A DNA stretch of 7,340 nucleotides, from NCBI GenBank assembly GCA_031289815.1, contig JAITOS010000158.1:1-7340 (forward strand). The letters are read 5' to 3'. A program made the position numbers and the translations under genes. Positions 1 through 5,289 of the stretch are shown piece after piece; position 1 is the first letter of the stretch; each line of letters starts with the position of its first letter. The DNA comes from Peptococcaceae bacterium. Lineage in GTDB: Bacteria > Bacillota > Desulfitobacteriia > Desulfitobacteriales > Desulfitobacteriaceae. The notes beneath the pieces are model-generated. The model did not search any database and was not told where the DNA came from. It saw only the letters and a program-made list of their open reading frames with translations.

Positions 1-13
1 GAGGGCGGCGCGC

Positions 14-1402
14 GTGAAAGAGCAAACGCCTCGGCAGGAGATGCCCTGTCAAAATCCGGCGGTCAGAGCGAAAAATTTTGCGGAAGTCGCTCTGGGCTAT
101 GATCAGGAAACGGCGGTAAAGGAAGCGAATCGCTGTCTACAGTGTAAAAAACCGGGATGCAGTACCGGCTGTCCGGTAGGGGTACCCATTCCGGAGTTCA
201 TAAAAAACATAGCGGCGGCGGATTTTTTGAGCGCCGGGGAAGTGCTGAAAGGAAAAAATTCGCTGCCCGCCGTTTGCGGACGGGTCTGTCCGCAAGAATC
301 CCAATGCGAGAGCAAATGCGTTCTGGGCAAAAAGGGAGAAGCGGTGGCGATTGGCCGTCTGGAGCGTTTTGCCGCCGATTATCAGCTGGCGCAAAGGAAA
401 AACACGTTTACGCCCCCGGCTCCCACCGGGAAGAAAGCCGCGGTCATCGGCGCCGGTCCGGCAGGGCTGACCTGTGCTGGCGAGCTGGCGAAGCTGGGCC
501 ACGCGGTGACGGTCTTTGAGGCGCTGCATACGGCGGGAGGGGTACTCATGTACGGCATTCCGCAGTTTCGCTTGCCGAAAGAGATCGTGCAAAGCGAGAT
601 AGAAAACCTGAAAAACATGGGTGTGGCGATTAAAGTGAATTCGGTCATCGGCAAAATCGCTTCGGTGGACGAGCTGTTGGCCGGGGGATATCAGGCGGTA
701 TTCATCAGCACCGGGGCGGGCTTGCCGAACTTCGTGGGCATACCGGGCGAAAACCTGAACGGCGTCTACTCGGCCAATGAATTTTTAACGCGGACGAATT
801 TAATGAAAGCCTATCGTTTTCCGGAATACGCGACCCCGATAAAAATCGGAAAACGAGTCGCGGTATTGGGGGCGGGAAACGTCGCGATGGACGGAGCGCG
901 AACCGCGTTGCGGCTGGGTGCGGAAGAAGTGTACATTATCTATCGCCGTTCCCGCGCGGAAATGCCGGCCCGTCATGAAGAAATAGAACACGCGGAAGAA
1001 GAGGGCGTTCAACTGTTAGCCCTGAGCAGCCCGGTGAGCATCAACGGCGACGAGCGGGGCTGGGTAAAGAGTATCACTTGCTTGCGCAATGAGTTGGGAG
1101 AAGCGGACGCTTCCGGCCGTCGTTCGCCGGTGGAAATAGCGGGATCGGAATTCGAGCTGCCGATGGATACCGTGATTGAAGCCATCGGTCAAGGCCCCAA
1201 TCCCTTAGTTACCAAGACCACCGCCGGTTTGGAATTGAATCGCCGGGGCAATATCGTGGCTGATCCTGACACCCTGGAAACGTCAAAACCGGGGGTTTTT
1301 GCCGGGGGTGATATTGTCACCGGCGCGGCCACCGTGATCCTGGCGATGGGGGCTGGAAAAAAAGCCGCTGGCTCGATTCACGCTTATTTGAGCAAGAGCT
1401 AA
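14..1402 (+). CDS. gltA: GltA/GltD/NfnB-type NADPH-dependent FAD/Fe-S oxidoreductase (glutamate synthase small-subunit family)
   Basis: 462 residues, about the full length of the family. The N-terminal Fe-S domain shows two cysteine groups: C41, C44, C49, C53 and C88, C92, C98, C102. An FAD-binding GxGxxG follows (G146, G148, G151), then the NADPH-binding GAGNVAMDGAR segment at 286-296 with RRSRAEMPAR just after it, and the C-terminal FAD-contacting GGD (431-433). Members pass electrons from NAD(P)H to glutamate synthase, or act as the large subunit of the NADH-dependent ferredoxin:NADP oxidoreductase NfnAB. The sequence alone does not separate these roles, so the symbol is provisional. The GTG start has a GAGGG site 8 bases upstream. 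A TGA at 15-17 in another frame overlaps it as GTGA, which suggests a preceding gene in the same operon; an NfnA-type neighbour there would favour NfnB. No clear terminator follows the stop. Confidence 0.9.
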   Translation: MKEQTPRQEMPCQNPAVRAKNFAEVALGYDQETAVKEANRCLQCKKPGCSTGCPVGVPIPEFIKNIAAADFLSAGEVLKGKNSLPAVCGRVCPQESQCESKCVLGKKGEAVAIGRLERFAADYQLAQRKNTFTPPAPTGKKAAVIGAGPAGLTCAGELAKLGHAVTVFEALHTAGGVLMYGIPQFRLPKEIVQSEIENLKNMGVAIKVNSVIGKIASVDELLAGGYQAVFISTGAGLPNFVGIPGENLNGVYSANEFLTRTNLMKAYRFPEYATPIKIGKRVAVLGAGNVAMDGARTALRLGAEEVYIIYRRSRAEMPARHEEIEHAEEEGVQLLALSSPVSINGDERGWVKSITCLRNELGEADASGRRSPVEIAGSEFELPMDTVIEAIGQGPNPLVTKTTAGLELNRRGNIVADPDTLETSKPGVFAGGDIVTGAATVILAMGAGKKAAGSIHAYLSKS

Positions 1403-1480
1403 GGTAATAATGTTAAAAGAGTTGAATTTTCTTCACTTGGAAAGCCGATCATGAATTGATGGGATATTGGGAGTGAACGA

Positions 1481-2227
1481 ATGAATACAACGAGGAACTA
1501 CCGGAAAATACTGAAACCGGCGGCGCTGACGGCATGGATTCTCCTGTCCGTATTCGTTTGGTCCGTGGTCATTTGGCGTTTATTCATTGCTGGTACCGAC
1601 CTGAAAACCGAATTATCCTTTAACGGAAATGAATATACGATGGCGGGAGTTTTGGGTTTTGATAACGGTTGGGGTCTCACCGGCTATTCAAAATTAGATG
1701 TCTCATTAGTTGCCCGCGCAAACGAGCTAAGTAAAATCGGCGTTTTTAAGACCAAGGATATATATGAAATTATCGGGTTGCCGTCAGATGAATGGCTCTA
1801 CGTTGACAGTGACGGCGAAATGATGAGGCCGTACTGGATTCGGAATGGGTTGTATAAATCCAATGCCGTAAAGCTCGATGAGATTTCGGATTTCGCTCCA
1901 AGCAAGGTCGTCATTTTAGATCATAACGATATGCACATACCCGATATACAGATATTTGAAACCACCGATAGCGAACAAATTCAATATTTTGTTGAGCTGT
2001 CAACAGAAAGAAGCGCGGCGGAGAATATCAATCCTTTTGATGATGGCAACCACCGCACATACTCCGTTGTGTTTACCACGGACAAATTCCCGCACCTGGC
2101 GTATACTCTGGACTTTTTTCAGCTTGGGGATGAGTTCTATATATATTCCACAGATGTTACAGATAGTTCGGTAACTAGCAAAACAACCTGCTATACGGCT
2201 GAGAATCCCCTGATATTTATCAAATAA
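1481..2227 (+). CDS. Hypothetical membrane-anchored protein
   Basis: 248 residues, family not recognised. The N-terminus is basic (R5, R8, K9, K12) and is followed by one hydrophobic segment at about residues 14-37, rich in Ala, Leu, Val and Trp. The remaining 210 residues or so are polar and acidic with many aromatic residues and no further membrane segment. This fits a single-pass protein with the C-terminal domain outside the cell. I see no lipobox cysteine; the only Cys is C237. The start is supported by GGGAG at 1469-1473, 7 bases before ATG. Base composition is clearly more AT-rich than in the flanking gltA-like and thi genes, with more ATA and TTA codons, which hints at recent acquisition or relaxed selection. 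It lies 78 bases after the gltA-like gene with no convincing promoter of its own, so it may be read through from there. Coding status is well supported by length, start signal and protein composition; function is unknown. Confidence 0.8.
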   Translation: MNTTRNYRKILKPAALTAWILLSVFVWSVVIWRLFIAGTDLKTELSFNGNEYTMAGVLGFDNGWGLTGYSKLDVSLVARANELSKIGVFKTKDIYEIIGLPSDEWLYVDSDGEMMRPYWIRNGLYKSNAVKLDEISDFAPSKVVILDHNDMHIPDIQIFETTDSEQIQYFVELSTERSAAENINPFDDGNHRTYSVVFTTDKFPHLAYTLDFFQLGDEFYIYSTDVTDSSVTSKTTCYTAENPLIFIK

Positions 2228-2265
2228 CCCTTATCATTGCTCTGGTTTTTTGGGATGGGAAAATT

Positions 2266-2289
2266 CAGATATGGGATCAGATATGGGAT
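2266..2289. repeat. Perfect tandem duplication of a 12-base unit
   Basis: The unit CAGATATGGGAT occurs twice head to tail (2266-2277 and 2278-2289) in the gap between the hypothetical membrane protein gene and the thi promoter. It ends about 25 bases before the -35 box. It may be a slippage duplication or a pair of direct binding sites; nothing here decides between them. Confidence 0.6.
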
Positions 2290-2314
2290 TGCCACCATCC
2301 AGCCGTCTGTAAAA

Positions 2315-2343
2315 TTGACATCAGAACCGGCAAGTGATAGAAT
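2315..2343 (+). promoter_or_regulatory. SigA-type promoter of the thiamine unit
   Basis: A perfect -35 box TTGACA (2315-2320) is followed after 17 bases by -10 box TAGAAT (2338-2343), with a TGn extended -10 just upstream. Transcription should start near 2350, a few bases before the first strand of riboswitch stem P1. The match and position make this the promoter for the riboswitch-thiD-thiC transcript. Confidence 0.88.
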
Positions 2344-2354
2344 GAGAAAAAATA

Positions 2355-2437
2355 TTTGCGGGGGAACTCTGCGGAGTTGAGAAGGCTGAAACCTGACCCT
2401 TTGAACCTGTCAGTTCATACTGTTGTAGGGAAGCAAA
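2355..2437 (+). ncRNA. TPP riboswitch (thi-box)
   Basis: The conserved parts appear in order. P1 forms between TTTGC (2355-2359) and GCAAA (2433-2437). A GGGG run (2361-2364) can pair with CCC at 2397-2399 as P2. A clean hairpin AACTC-TGCG-GAGTT (2365-2378) is followed by TGAGA (2378-2382). Then come ACCC, the signature TTGAACCTG (2401-2409), a small hairpin CAGT-TCAT-ACTG (2411-2422), and GTAGGGAAGC closing P1. This is the thiamine-pyrophosphate aptamer. It sits just after a consensus promoter and upstream of thiD and thiC, so thiamine pyrophosphate is expected to reduce their expression. The expression platform is not obvious: the first big stem downstream (2459-2503) lacks a run of U, and the thiD ribosome binding site is more than 200 bases away. 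Confidence 0.95.
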
Positions 2438-2458
2438 ACACGAACGCTTGTGAATAAT

Positions 2459-2503
2459 GAGAGGCGCTTTCTGAAAAAGGTAGTAGATCAGGAAGCGCCT
2501 CTC
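2459..2503 (+). promoter_or_regulatory. Long hairpin downstream of the TPP riboswitch (possible expression platform)
   Basis: The arms 2459-2474 and 2488-2503 pair over 16 positions with one G-U and no mismatch, around a 13-base loop. The stem begins about 20 bases after the aptamer, where a riboswitch terminator would be expected. The bases after it (TTCATTAG) hold only a weak T content, so a classical intrinsic terminator is uncertain. It may be a degenerate terminator, an RNA stability or Rho-related element, or a small palindromic insertion. Confidence 0.6.
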
Positions 2504-2527
2504 TTCATTAGACGCGTTTCGCGAGAC

Positions 2528-2569
2528 GGGTTCCGCTTAGAGGGGTTCCGTTTAGGGGAATTCCGCGCG
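2528..2569 (+). repeat. Short 15-base-period direct repeats in the thi leader
   Basis: GGGTTCCGCTTA (2528-2539) recurs as GGGTTCCGTTTA (2543-2554), and a diverged third copy GGGAATTCCG begins at 2556. The spacing is 15 bases, equal to five codons. If the frame of thiD were translated here, it would give the repeated peptide GFRLE, GFRLG, EFRAA. They lie in the leader between the long hairpin and the thiD start. Confidence 0.55.
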
Positions 2570-2628
2570 GCGTCCGTTCCATCCTTCCCCCTGGCCGCGA
2601 GCGACAGGCAACCTACAGGCGAAACATA

Positions 2629-2644
2629 CAGGCGGGCGCGCCTG
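2629..2644 (+). promoter_or_regulatory. Hairpin just upstream of the thiD ribosome binding site
   Basis: CAGGCG (2629-2634) pairs perfectly with CGCCTG (2639-2644) around a 4-base loop. It ends 6 bases before the AGGAGGG of thiD. A second copy of the left arm inside TACAGGCG (2614-2621) could compete for the same right arm. This may affect ribosome access, but no direct masking of AGGAGG by a long complement is visible. Confidence 0.4.
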
Positions 2645-2662
2645 CACACAAGGAGGGAAAAA

Positions 2663-3484
2663 ATGAAAAAAGCCCTGACCATTGCGGGTTCGGATTGCAG
2701 CGGCGGCGCCGGTATTCAGGCGGATCTCAAAACCTTTGCCGCCCACGGCGTCTATGGGATGAGCGTGATCGTTTCGGTCGTGGCGGAGAATACCTTCCGG
2801 GTGATTGATATTCACGATCTGCCGCCGACCATGATTGGCAAGCAAATGGACGCGGTCTTTGAGGACATCGGCGTGGACGCCGTCAAGGTAGGGATGCTCT
2901 CTCAGTCCGGCTGTATGGAGATGGTAGCGGCGAAGCTCAAGGAATACGCGCCGCCCCATATCGTCGTCGATCCGGTCATGATCGCTAAAAATGGCGCGCC
3001 GCTGATGAATCCGGCGGCGATGGCTACCCTGCTTCAGCGGATTCTGCCCTTGGCGACGGTGCTGACGCCGAACATTCCGGAGGCGGAAAAAATGACGGGC
3101 ATGAGCATCACTTCCGTAGCGGATATGGAACAAGCGGCGCGGCATATCCACTCCTGGGGGATTGAAAATGTGCTGGTCAAGGGCGGGCATATGGCCGGAG
3201 AAGCGCGGGACGTGCTGTATGACGGGACGCAGTTTTATCATTTCAGCGCCGAGCGCGTGGCGACCAAGAACACCCACGGCACGGGCTGCACCTTTTCCTC
3301 GGCGATTGCCGCGAATCTGGCGCGAGGTTGGGAACTGCCAGAGGCGGTAAAACGGGCGAAGGACTATGTCACGACGGCGATCCGCCACTCCCTGGCTATC
3401 GGCAAAGGCTGCGGTCCGACGCACCATTTCTATGAGCTTTATCAATTTGGATTATTTAAAGGAGAAAAAGCAGATGAATTATAA
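2663..3484 (+). CDS. thiD: Hydroxymethylpyrimidine / phosphomethylpyrimidine kinase ThiD
   Basis: 273 residues, normal for ThiD. It phosphorylates HMP and HMP-phosphate to HMP-pyrophosphate in the cytoplasm, the activated pyrimidine half of thiamine. Ribokinase-fold motifs are in order: AGSDCSGGAGIQADLKTF (8-25) for substrate binding, VVAENT (39-44), VVDPVM (101-106), TPNIPEAE (135-142), VKGGH (172-176), and HGTGCTFSSAIAANLA (205-220) with the anion-hole glycines and C209. The ATG at 2663 is chosen because AGGAGGG lies at 2651-2657 with good spacing and the protein then starts MKKALTIAGSD as in homologues. The same frame stays open upstream to a GTG at 2450, which would add 71 Arg-rich residues with no family match. 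The last 11 bases overlap thiC. The gene is under the TPP riboswitch. Confidence 0.96.
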   Translation: MKKALTIAGSDCSGGAGIQADLKTFAAHGVYGMSVIVSVVAENTFRVIDIHDLPPTMIGKQMDAVFEDIGVDAVKVGMLSQSGCMEMVAAKLKEYAPPHIVVDPVMIAKNGAPLMNPAAMATLLQRILPLATVLTPNIPEAEKMTGMSITSVADMEQAARHIHSWGIENVLVKGGHMAGEARDVLYDGTQFYHFSAERVATKNTHGTGCTFSSAIAANLARGWELPEAVKRAKDYVTTAIRHSLAIGKGCGPTHHFYELYQFGLFKGEKADEL

Positions 3485-4775
3485 AACACAGATGGAAGCC
3501 GCCAGAAAAGGCGTCGTCACCAAAGAGTTGATTCAAGTGGCGGCGGAGGAGAACATCGGGCAGCAGGAGCTTTTGGAGCTCGTCAAGTCCGGTCAGGTCG
3601 TCATTCCGGCGAATATTCAGCATACCGCGTTACATCCCTACGGGATCGGCAAGGGACTGCGAACAAAAATCAATGTCAATCTCGGCATTTCCGGGGACTG
3701 CGTCAATTACAGCGCCGAAATGGAAAAAGTCAGGCTGGCGCATCAATACGGGGCGGAAGCGATCATGGATTTAAGCAATTATGGCAAGACGCATGAATTC
3801 CGGGAAAAGCTGATCGCCACGTCTTCGGCGATGATCGGGACGGTGCCGATCTATGACGCCGTGGGTTATTTGGAAAAAGACCTGAAGGATATCACGGCGC
3901 GGGATTTTTTAGAGGTGGTGCGCGTACACGCGCGTGAGGGCGTTGATTTCATGACCATTCACGCTGGGATTAACCGGCAGGCGGTCGAGGTGTTTTCCCG
4001 GCAAAAGCGGCAAATGAACATCGTTTCCCGCGGCGGTTCCCTGTTGTTTGCCTGGATGAAGATGACGGGGGAAGAGAATCCCTTTTATGAACACTATGAT
4101 GAAGTTCTGGCTATTCTGCGGGAATATGATGTGACCGTCAGCCTGGGGGACGCGCTGCGGCCTGGTTGTATCCAGGACGCGACCGACGCCGCGCAGGTGG
4201 CGGAATTGATTGAATTGGGACTGCTGACGCAGCGCGCCTGGCAACAGGATGTGCAGGTGCTGGTAGAAGGGCCGGGGCATATGGCGCTGGATGAGATCGC
4301 CGCCAACATGGTCTTGCAAAAGCGTTTGTGTCACGGCGCTCCTTTCTATGTACTGGGACCCCTGGTGACCGATATCGCGCCGGGATACGATCATATCACC
4401 TCGGCCATCGGCGGGGCGATCGCGGCGACGTATGGCGCGGATTTTCTCTGTTATGTGACGCCCGCCGAACATCTGCGTTTGCCGGATCTCGCGGACGTCA
4501 AGGACGGGATCATCGCCTCTAAAATTGCCGCCCACGCCGCCGATATCGCCAAAGGGATCAAGGGGGCCCGCGCTATCGACCTCCGCATGAGCGAGGCGCG
4601 GCGGGCCTTGGATTGGGAAGCGATGTTTGAACTGGCGATCGACAGCGAGAAGGCAAAAACGTATTATGAAAGTATTCCGCCGGCTGACCGCGATAGCTGC
4701 TCAATGTGCGGAAAGATGTGCGCGATCCGCACGATGAATCAGGTATTGGAAGGCAAAAGCATCGAACTGGCCTGA
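3474..4775 (+). CDS. thiC: Phosphomethylpyrimidine synthase ThiC
   Basis: 433 residues, the short form seen in anaerobic Bacillota and archaea. It lacks the long N-terminal region of the proteobacterial enzyme. ThiC is a non-canonical radical SAM enzyme that rearranges 5-aminoimidazole ribotide (AIR) to HMP-phosphate. Visible family segments are NVNLGISGD (67-75), MDLSNYG (98-104), TIHAGI (161-166), SRGGSLLFAWM (185-195), LGDALRPGC (224-232), EGPGHM (265-270), LGPLVTDIAPGYDHI (294-308) and VTPAEHLRLP (328-337). The C-terminal Fe4S4 cysteines are C409, C412 and C416, i.e. CX2CX3C, one residue tighter than the CX2CX4C of longer homologues. The ATG at 3474 has AAAGGAG at 3458-3464 and lies inside the 3' end of thiD in another frame, so the two are probably translationally coupled. 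With ThiD this gives the full HMP-PP branch; no thiazole genes are seen. Confidence 0.97.
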   Translation: MNYKTQMEAARKGVVTKELIQVAAEENIGQQELLELVKSGQVVIPANIQHTALHPYGIGKGLRTKINVNLGISGDCVNYSAEMEKVRLAHQYGAEAIMDLSNYGKTHEFREKLIATSSAMIGTVPIYDAVGYLEKDLKDITARDFLEVVRVHAREGVDFMTIHAGINRQAVEVFSRQKRQMNIVSRGGSLLFAWMKMTGEENPFYEHYDEVLAILREYDVTVSLGDALRPGCIQDATDAAQVAELIELGLLTQRAWQQDVQVLVEGPGHMALDEIAANMVLQKRLCHGAPFYVLGPLVTDIAPGYDHITSAIGGAIAATYGADFLCYVTPAEHLRLPDLADVKDGIIASKIAAHAADIAKGIKGARAIDLRMSEARRALDWEAMFELAIDSEKAKTYYESIPPADRDSCSMCGKMCAIRTMNQVLEGKSIELA

Positions 4776-4813
4776 TGACAAACAGCACCAAAATGAACAA
4801 GGCAAAGAAAAAA

Positions 4814-4842
4814 ACGTCGCGCTAAACAGCGTGGCGTTGATT
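4814..4842 (+). terminator. Possible intrinsic terminator after thiC
   Basis: ACGTCGCGCT (4814-4823) pairs with AGCGTGGCGT (4828-4837) over 10 positions, including two G-U pairs, with a 4-base loop. An A-rich stretch precedes it and a modest T-containing tail (TGATTCGTT) follows. It lies 38 bases after the thiC stop. Its right arm touches the -35 box of the next promoter, so termination and new initiation are packed together. The weak T-tract keeps confidence moderate. Confidence 0.5.
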
Positions 4843-4865
4843 CGTTGCGCCCCCCGTGCTATACT
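4837..4865 (+). promoter_or_regulatory. SigA-type promoter of the small coiled-coil gene
   Basis: -35 TTGATT (4837-4842), a 17-base spacer, and -10 TATACT (4860-4865). The predicted start of transcription is near 4872, only about 12 bases before the ATG at 4884. The mRNA would thus begin at or within the ribosome binding site GGAGGTG (4872-4878). Confidence 0.75.
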
Positions 4866-4883
4866 GCTTTTGGAGGTGTTTTT

Positions 4884-5249
4884 ATGAACGATAAAGAATT
4901 ATTGGAAGCTATCGGTCAGATGATCGCCAAGGAACTTGAACCTGTAAGGACGGACGTTAAAGAACTCAAGGAAGACGTCAAAGGACTCCACGTGGAAGTT
5001 AAAGAGCTCAGCGAAGACGTCAAAGGACTCCAGGAAGACGTTGGAGAACTCCATGAAGAAGTCCAGTCTGTCAAGGGGATCACTCTCCGCATGGAACAAG
5101 ATCACGGCAAGAAGCTGACGGCGCTATTTGACGGATACACCGCCAACTATGAAATCATTGAGCGCTACGACCCCAGAGTGACCAGGCTTGAAAGAGCCGT
5201 AGAAAAACTAAATTTTGAGTTAGAATACCTGAAATCAGCCAAGTCGTAA
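4884..5249 (+). CDS. Small coiled-coil protein with heptad repeats
   Basis: 121 residues, with no enzymatic motif, signal peptide or membrane segment. The ATG at 4884 is selected by GGAGGTG at 4872-4878, 5 bases before it; a longer frame from 4845 lies upstream of the predicted transcription start. Residues 24-65 are six near-identical heptads: DVKELKE, DVKGLHV, EVKELSE, DVKGLQE, DVGELHE, EVQSVKG. Val and Leu fill the a/d positions and charged residues the rest, a textbook coiled coil. After a linker, a second amphipathic stretch (about 98-118, RVTRLERAVEKLNFELEYLK) may form another helix. The DNA repeats with a 21-base period, so the array looks recently amplified. The protein is probably cytoplasmic and oligomeric. 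Similar short coiled-coil hypotheticals are common in Bacillota, but I cannot assign a role. It converges on serA with 24 bases between stops. Confidence 0.85.
   Translation: MNDKELLEAIGQMIAKELEPVRTDVKELKEDVKGLHVEVKELSEDVKGLQEDVGELHEEVQSVKGITLRMEQDHGKKLTALFDGYTANYEIIERYDPRVTRLERAVEKLNFELEYLKSAKS
4953..5078 (+). repeat. 21-base tandem repeats encoding heptads
   Basis: Six consecutive 21-base units lie inside the coiled-coil gene. Units 2 and 4 are nearly identical: the 20 bases at 4971-4990 recur exactly at 5013-5032, a 42-base period. Units alternate between GACGT(T/C)AAAG and GAAGT(T/C) openings. Such arrays can vary in copy number by slippage or recombination, so the coiled-coil length could differ between strains. 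Confidence 0.8.
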
Positions 5250-5264
5250 GGCTTCGCTTTGAAG

Positions 5265-5289
5265 GCGGGGCTATTATTTGATAGCCCGC
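5265..5289. terminator. Possible shared terminator stem between convergent genes
   Basis: GCGGGGCTAT (5265-5274) pairs with ATAGCCCGC (5281-5289) around TATTTG, with one bulged G. It sits between the coiled-coil gene stop (5249) and overlaps the last codons of the serA-like gene on the other strand. Neither side has a good T-run, so function as a bidirectional terminator is plausible but weak. Confidence 0.4.

Noticed and set aside
137..592. 151-codon minus-strand frame in the gltA-like gene
   Set aside because: Lies opposite the Fe-S and FAD regions, which are clearly coding on the plus strand.
2459..2503. Insertion sequence end or transposon terminal repeat
   Set aside because: The arms are separated by only 13 bases with no transposase or target-site duplication; a hairpin in the riboswitch leader explains it better.
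2552..3445. Long minus-strand open frame opposite thiD (297 codons)
   Set aside because: It is an antisense shadow of the high-GC thiD gene: rich in Arg and His, no family motifs and no ribosome binding site. ThiD is unambiguous on the plus strand.
3909..4535. 208-codon minus-strand frame opposite thiC
   Set aside because: Antisense shadow of thiC, with no recognisable domain or start signal.
4793..4825. Ten-codon Lys-rich open frame after thiC
   Set aside because: It overlaps the terminator-like stem, has no ribosome binding site and is too short to support.
4953..5078. CRISPR-like array
   Set aside because: The repeats are contiguous 21-base coding heptads without spacers, inside an open frame with a good start site.
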